DNA of 64,000 bases from Capsicum annuum (Eukaryota > Streptophyta > Magnoliopsida > Solanales > Solanaceae). Positions 58,800 through 64,000 of this stretch are shown piece after piece (positions within the stretch are counted from its first letter, which is position 1; every line of letters starts with the position of its first letter). The notes below the pieces were generated by a model. The model did not search any database, was not told where the DNA came from, and was given only the letters and a program-made list of their open reading frames with translations. The stretch spans positions 17,695-81,694 of the forward strand of contig NW_025862144.1 of assembly GCF_002878395.1 (NCBI RefSeq), in the 5' to 3' direction. Made by a program: the position numbers and the translations under genes.

Positions 58800-59590
58800 A
58801 TCCCTGTAGTAAATGAATTCCCAAAACTCTTTTTCGATGATCTCCCAGAAATTCCACCTGATAAGGAGATAGATTTTGGCATTGACTTATTGTTGGACAC
58901 TCTTCCTATTTATATTCCTCCATATAGGATGGATCCATCCTAGTGTTTTTGACAAAGGCTTTATCCGTCCTAGTGTTTCTCCGTGGGGTGCACCAGTACT
59001 CTTTGTGCGTAAGAAAGATGGTTCCCTCCACATGTGTATAGACTACCTTCATCTGAACAAGGTCACTGTAAAGAACAAATACACTCTTTCTAGAATTGAT
59101 GATCTTTTCGACCAACTTTAGGGTGCTAGGTATTTTTCAAATATAGACCTTCGTTTAAGGTATCACCAGTTAAAGGATAAGGAGGCTGATACCCATAAAA
59201 CATTTTTCCAAACCCGATATGGACATTATGAATTCTTAGTCATGTCCTTCGGACTGACCAACGCCCCTACAACATTCATGGATCTAATGAATAGAGTGTT
59301 CCATCAGTTTCTAGATTTGTTTGTCATAGTTTTCATTGATGACATTTTGATGACATAGTGTTCCAATCACCTTCGAATTATTCTTCAGACCCTCAAAGAT
59401 CATAGATTGTATGCAAAATTTTCCAAGTGTGAATTCAGGCTTGATGTTATTGCTTTTTTGGGGAATATTGTGTCTAGTGAAAGAATTAAAGTTGATCCCC
59501 AAAAGATTGAGGCAGTGAGGAAGTGGCCCAGACCCACGAATCCAACAGACATTCAGAACTTCTTGGGTTGTGGGGTATTATAGAAGATTT
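58800..59590 (+). pseudogene. Element J reverse transcriptase
   Basis: Words in order: [60 protein letters not shown], a stop, [37 protein letters not shown] and the catalytic VIVFIDDIL at about 59325-59355, followed shortly by a stop, then LRIILQTLKDHRLYAKFSKC. The FIDD pair is intact, but at least four stops break the frame. The frame at 58876-59121 mixes a shifted start with the true RT. Confidence 0.9.
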
Positions 59591-59599
59591 ATAGAGAGT

Positions 59600-60180
59600 T
59601 TTTCTTCCATAGCTTCTCCACTTACTAGCTTGACACAGGAAAAGTTGAAAATAGTTTCGAGAAGTTGAAAGACAAGTTGACTACCACACCTATTTTTACT
59701 CTTTCGAAGGGTACAAAGGGTTTTGTTGTATACAGTGATGCATCCCAAATGGGACTTGGATGTGTACTTATGCAGCATGGCAAGGTGATAGCTTATCCAT
59801 CTAGGCAGTTGAAAGTGCACGAGCTAAATTACCCTACTCACAACTTAGAGTTAGTGGTTGTGGTATTTGCACTTAAAATATGGCGGCATTATCTTTATGG
59901 GGTACATGTTGATATATTTACTGACCACAAAAGTTGGCAGTATGTTTTCTCGCAGAAAGAGTTGAATCGTAGTTATAGGCGGTGGTTGGAACTATGGAAG
60001 GATTATGACATGAGCCTGTACTATTATCCGGTAAGGCAAATGTTGTGGCCGACGCCTTCAGCAGATTATCTATGGGCAGTCTTTCTCATGTTGAGAAAGA
60101 AAAGAGGGAGATGGTGGAAGATATTCACCAGTTTGTAAATCAAGAGGTACAACTTTTGGATTCTGAAGATGGCGGAGTAC
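59600..60180 (+). pseudogene. Element J RNase H
   Basis: Open stretch 59665-60138: [80 protein letters not shown]. Catalytic residues in YSDAS, LELV and FTDHKS are present. A frame change near 60040 moves the end (ADAFSRLSMGSLSHV, carrying the last Asp) into the frame open at 60045-60233. The minus frames at 59578 and 60140-60389 are shadows. Confidence 0.9.
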
Positions 60181-60329
60181 TTATGCATAAAATAGATAAA
60201 TTTTCCTTATGTATGAAATTTAAGGAGAAATAGGCCAAGGATCTCATCTTGATACAGATTAAGAAATATGTGGGGCAATAGAAGGTGATGGCTTTTGAAA
60301 TTGGCAGTGATGGTATTTTGAGGTACCAA

Positions 60330-61620
60330 GGTAGGCTCTGTGTACTGAATGTGGATAGTTTGCAAGAGAGGATCCTCAATGAGGCTCACACATCAAGGTT
60401 TGTTGTTCACCCAGGCTCTACTAAAACATACCATGATCTTAAAGCTATATATTGATGGAATAATAAGAAAAGTGATGTGGCTGATTTTGTAAAGTGATGT
60501 GGCTGATTTTGTTTCCAAGTGTTTGAATTGCAAATGAGTTAAAGTGGAACCTATGAGACCCGGTGGTACTTTCTAAGAGATAGCTTTGCCTATTTGTAAA
60601 TGGGAGATAATCAATGTGGACTTCATCACGGGAATTCTAAGTTCCTGAAACCAATATGATTTCATTTGGTAATTGTGAATCGGCAAACCAAGTCAGCTCA
60701 CTTTCTTCTTGTGAGGACTAACTATTCGGGAGGTTACTATGCCAAGCTATATATCGAAGAAATAGTTCATTTACATGGAGCACCTATGTCCATTATATCT
60801 GATCGAGGTACACAATTCTCTTTGTGATTTTGGCGATCCTTTTAGAAAGGTTTAGGTACCCAAGTGAATGTGAGTACTCCATTTAGACCCTCGAGGATAT
60901 GTTGAGGGATTGTGTAATTGACTTCAAAGGTTGTTGGGTAGATTATTTTCCATTAATAGAGTTCACCTACAATAATAGCTACCATGTCAGCATTAATATG
61001 GCTCCTTTTAAAGCACTCTATAAAGGAGATATAGATCACAGATTGGGTGGTATGAAGTGGGTGAAACATGGATTTTTGTGCCTTATCTTGTTCATTAGGC
61101 AATGGATAAGGTGAAAATTATTAGAGAACAACTTAAGATAGATCAGAGTCGCTAGAAATCCTACGCCAATGTTAAGAGAAGGGAGCTAGAATTTGAGGTT
61201 GAAGATTGGGTGTTTTTAAAAGTCTCCCCTATGAAGGGAGTTATGCAATTTGGAAAAAAAGGGACGCTGAGTCCGCACTTTATAGGACCATATCAGATTG
61301 TGAGAAGGATAGCTGGGGTTGCTTATGAGATAGAATTTCCTACAAGTCTGGCTTCCCTTCACCCAGTATTCCATGTGTATGTTGAAAAAGTGCATTGGAA
61401 ATCACTCCCTAGTGTTTCCTGTTGAGGAGATTAAAGTAATCGACTCCTTATCATATGAAGAAGAACCTATTGCTATATTGGACCACCAAGTTTGAAAGTT
61501 AAGGTATAGGGAAATAGCATCGGTTAAGATGTTGTGGAGGAATCAAAAAGTTGAGGAAGCTACTGGGGAATCAGAAGATGATATGCCGATCATATACCTA
61601 AATCTCTTTAAGACTATTGA
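60330..61620 (+). pseudogene. Element J integrase
   Basis: Starts at RLCVLNVDSL (linker) and HTSRFVVHPGSTKTYHDLK (zinc-binding histidines). CLNCK keeps the cysteine pair, then a stop. WEIINVDFITG has the first catalytic Asp. [16 protein letters not shown] and [19 protein letters not shown] (open 60899-61114) follow the Glu region; the second Asp region is disrupted by stops. The C-terminal part (open 61210-61425) reads FLKVSPMKGVMQFGKKGTLS, HFIGPYQIVRRIAGVAYEIE and ends after a frame change near EEATGESEDDMPIIYL, a chromodomain-like tail. A direct repeat AGTGATGTGGCTGATTTTGT (about 60468 and 60494) lies in the zinc-binding part. Confidence 0.87.
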
Positions 61621-61730
61621 TTATGACCTAAATGGTACGAGTTATAACCTGCTCTCTTTATCTTTTCCCTAGTACACTTGAAATCATGCTTGTTTGTGTT
61701 CCTAGCCTTCATTCGGGGGTGAATGATCCC
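61621..61730 (+). other. Element J 3' untranslated stretch
   Basis: Between pol and the polypurine tract. It contains CATTCGGGGGTGAATG (61710-61725), the conserved inverted repeat. Confidence 0.7.
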
Positions 61731-61742
61731 ATAGGGGAAAAA
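61731..61742 (+). other. Element J polypurine tract
   Basis: TAGGGGAAAAA directly before the LTR; weaker than in other elements because the G run is interrupted. Confidence 0.78.
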
Positions 61743-63862
61743 TGTAACACCCTGTGATATCCTTGATTTAAGACCTCACGTCATCGAATGCATAAGGGGT
61801 TAATAACCTAAAAATTTCCTAAGGATCAAAAAGACTTAGTCATATTTTAAGCTCCTAAACTTGTGAGACCTCTAAATCGATTTTTTCAACCTTAAGATAT
61901 GAATTTTTAAGTTGATTCAACTTCGGGGGAGTAATGGGGATGTCTCAATAAAGTTTTAGATTTTTTGGAAAATGTTTGGGATATGTTTTGATGTTGGAAA
62001 TAGTGGCCCGATGCAAAGTCAACGCACTGCATCGATGCTAGCGTTGATGATATAGTGGACTGATTTGTCGCGTCGAGTAACACGTCGGTGACCAGTTCGT
62101 GAATTGTTTTCAATAACAGGCTTTGGGGAGGGCAATTTAGTCTTTTTCCCTCGTCATAACTCTGCCATAACATGAAATTAAAGAGTATTTAGGGAAAATA
62201 TCATTAAAAACTACTCTTATCATCCCAAAAGAAAACTCTAGTCCCTCCCTCATAAATCAAGAGTTCATCTTTTAAGTTAAGAATATAAACAAGATTCTGG
62301 TCTCACTCTCCCTCCCAAATAATCTAAGGTATGTTGGACTATCCTAAACCCCATGGGCATTGGTTTTCGTTTTTCAAAATTGTTTAAAAGGATATATATA
62401 TATGTATATATGAAATTTTTTCTAGATCATTGATAAACTTGTGTTGAAATTGTTACATCATGATGAAGTGTTGTGAAAATTATGTTATGAAGCCCTCAAT
62501 TTGAATTGTTTTTGTGTGACTACGATGATGCTTAGATTGTGAACTCAAATGAGAGCATGGGATTTATAATTCCCTCATTTACTATGAAATTGTATTGATT
62601 TCACATATTGAAACTGGGTTACACAAATTGTTAAACATTTGAGCCTTATATGTACGCAGTGAATAATTTTCATGAGGTAATGAAAAAGTTATTTACTTGT
62701 TTTATGATGATCATGATTCCTATTTAGATTGGTTTAAAAGTGATTGAAAAAGATGACCACGTAGATAAAAGAACTTTAGAGAAAAATTATTGATTATGAA
62801 TATTTTGAATGGGGAACTTTTGTTTGATAATTGAATCACTTTGGGTGGTCAATAAATATCTTTGAAGTAAGATAAGGGCAGTAGAGATGTTTTGACATGA
62901 CTTGCAAGTCTGGGTATGATGATAACCTATTTTTATTGTGCCCGAAAATTTTTAAGATAGAAAGAATGTTTCAAAGAAGATATGGTTTAAAGAATCTAAA
63001 ACTTGACTTACGAGAGTTAGATGGTAATCCAAAGAAGGCACGAGTCAAATGACTCATTGCTCAAAACCGTGATTTACCGACACGGGTTTATGATACTCGA
63101 AGGGGAAAATGTACGCTGGCAACAGCCTTGGGGCGTAGTAGAATAAGCAAAAACTCTAATACTTGCGGCAAACTTGGGTTGGGGGCTTGGCTGCTGAGTC
63201 AAGGGAGGATCCCATTTAGATCTTGGGGTAGCAAAATTGTATGGTGTACCATCTGACTCAGAAGTAAGATAAAGAGTAAGGTCATGAATTACTGAATATG
63301 TTTCTAAAATCTCAGATTTGCCCATATGTTCCAAATATTTTAAGATCACAAGAGGTTTATGAAGATGCTCTCAATTATATTTTATATAAATTCACATTTT
63401 TTTTAGATTGTTCTGCGTACCAGTACAATTGTATTGACCTTCTATATTTTAGGGTCTGAAGCTCAGTCTAGAGGTCTTGCTAAGTCGTAGAATTTTCAAA
63501 CTGAAGTGAAGTGTGCAATTGGTGAGTGTTTTGTATTCCGAAAGGCCTATTTCTTTTCAGATACTCACTATTTACTTGGTTTTGGTCCACTGGGGGCCTT
63601 GTCCCAGTATCAGATAATTTGACAATATCGTATGTAATAGATATTTTGCAGACAGAAATAGATGTTTTCAGATGTTGATGGAACTTCTTTCGTATTGATA
63701 TACTTAACTCGTCACATGACTATGATTCCATTTTGTTTATGTCCCACATCTTTTCTTTATTTTTATGAATGGTGTTCATGATGTAACAGATAGAAAGGAG
63801 CATCCGGGCTTATATGGTTTGGTATGCTCATTACGGCTAGGATCCCGACTCGGGTCATGACA
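61743..63862 (+). repeat. Element J 3' LTR
   Basis: 2120 bp, TGTAACACCC to CGGGTCATGACA. GC-richer block at 62005-62100 with CAACGC (62020-62025) facing GCGTTG (62041-62046) around GCATCGATGC. A TA-rich run at 62394-62412. The minus frames 61907-62173 and 63074-63349 lie within and have no known domains. Confidence 0.88.
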
Positions 63863-64000
63863 GACATAGAGAAGATCCTATGTGGTTTTTAAATTGTTAC
63901 TCTTAAGATCCTATGTGGTTTTTAAATTGTTACTCTTACACGTAAATTTTGAATCCATGTCATGCGTTAAAAATTGATAGCAGATAATCGAGAAGGGGTA
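63863..64000. other. Right flank of J with a perfect 33-bp duplication
   Basis: AAGATCCTATGTGGTTTTTA and the next 13 bases occur at 63872-63904 and again directly at 63905-63937 without a mismatch. No gene is visible to the window end. Confidence 0.9.

Larger units (their letters stand above)
55465..63862 (+). mobile_element. Element J: degenerate Ty3/gypsy element with all domains present in pieces
   Basis: Plus-strand order: LTR-like piece 55465 to about 56707, leader without PBS, gag (56944-58262), protease (58320-58796), RT (58800-59590), RNase H (59600-60180), integrase (60330-61620), PPT and 3' LTR (61743-63862). The left LTR piece and the 3' LTR are related but clearly different, and flanks (ATAAC before 55465, GACAT after 63862) do not match, so the left piece may come from another element. 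All reading frames carry stops. Confidence 0.82.

Noticed and set aside
1..64000. Integrated plant pararetrovirus
   Set aside because: Each pol shows integrase, LTR pairs and TSDs; no movement or coat protein words typical of caulimovirids were seen.

Overview
The window is plant repeat DNA, a pile-up of LTR retrotransposons nested inside one another. No intact host gene, rRNA, tRNA, CRISPR array or bacterial-type operon was recognised. The evidence is several Ty3/gypsy polyproteins (zinc-knuckle gag, aspartic protease, reverse transcriptase (RT) with FIDD, RNase H, DDE integrase, chromodomain-like tail), LTRs of 1.8-2.7 kb bounded by TG..CA, primer binding sites (PBS) complementary to initiator-Met tRNA, 5-bp target-site duplications (TSDs), a Ty1/copia fragment and a 5'-truncated RTE-like LINE. 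Long LTRs plus a chromodomain suggest the Tekay/Del chromovirus lineage. The host is a eudicot with a large repetitive genome, probably Solanaceae; that last step is inference.

Left block, 1-38.4 kb. Element B (minus strand) is the oldest frame. Its 3' LTR runs off the left edge, its pol and gag are split into pieces, and its PBS and truncated 5' LTR lie at 37.4-38.4 kb. Element A (plus, 1735-16124, TSD TGAAC) sits in B's integrase. A's left LTR is split by the noncoding element N1 (minus, 3288-10762, TSD AGTAG). Element C (minus, 19527 to about 36741, no coding region) sits in B's gag. Element D (minus, 23828 to about 33897, noncoding) sits in C, and solo LTR E (plus, 29259-31973, TSD ACTCT) sits in D. 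The B>C>D>E nest is four levels deep.

Middle block, 38.4-52.3 kb. Element H (plus) has lost its 5' end and keeps pieces of a noncoding interior related to C plus a complete 3' LTR (49872-52293). Its interior is interrupted by solo LTR G (38708-40815, TSD TTTAT) and by element I (minus, 41596-49350, TSD ACCTT). I has the best preserved pol in the window and belongs to the same LTR family as noncoding N1.

Right block, 52.3-64 kb. A copia fragment (PBS, gag start, part of the 5' LTR) abuts H, and its LTR carries a 1.95-kb LINE with a 12-bp TSD. About 500 bp of apparently non-repeat DNA follows. Element J (plus) then fills 55.5-63.9 kb with degenerate gag-PR-RT-RNaseH-INT and a complete 3' LTR.

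Functionally, A, B, I and J are remains of elements that once coded their own machinery. N1, C, D and perhaps H are noncoding but keep LTRs, and N1, C and D keep a PBS and leader, as expected of elements that borrow proteins. Every coding region carries stops or frameshifts, so nothing here looks autonomous today. The most interesting patterns are small hairpin-forming GC-rich cassettes at a similar place but with different sequence in nearly all LTRs, a conserved leader, a conserved inverted repeat just before the polypurine tract, and a strong G-over-C skew on the sense strand of the noncoding elements.
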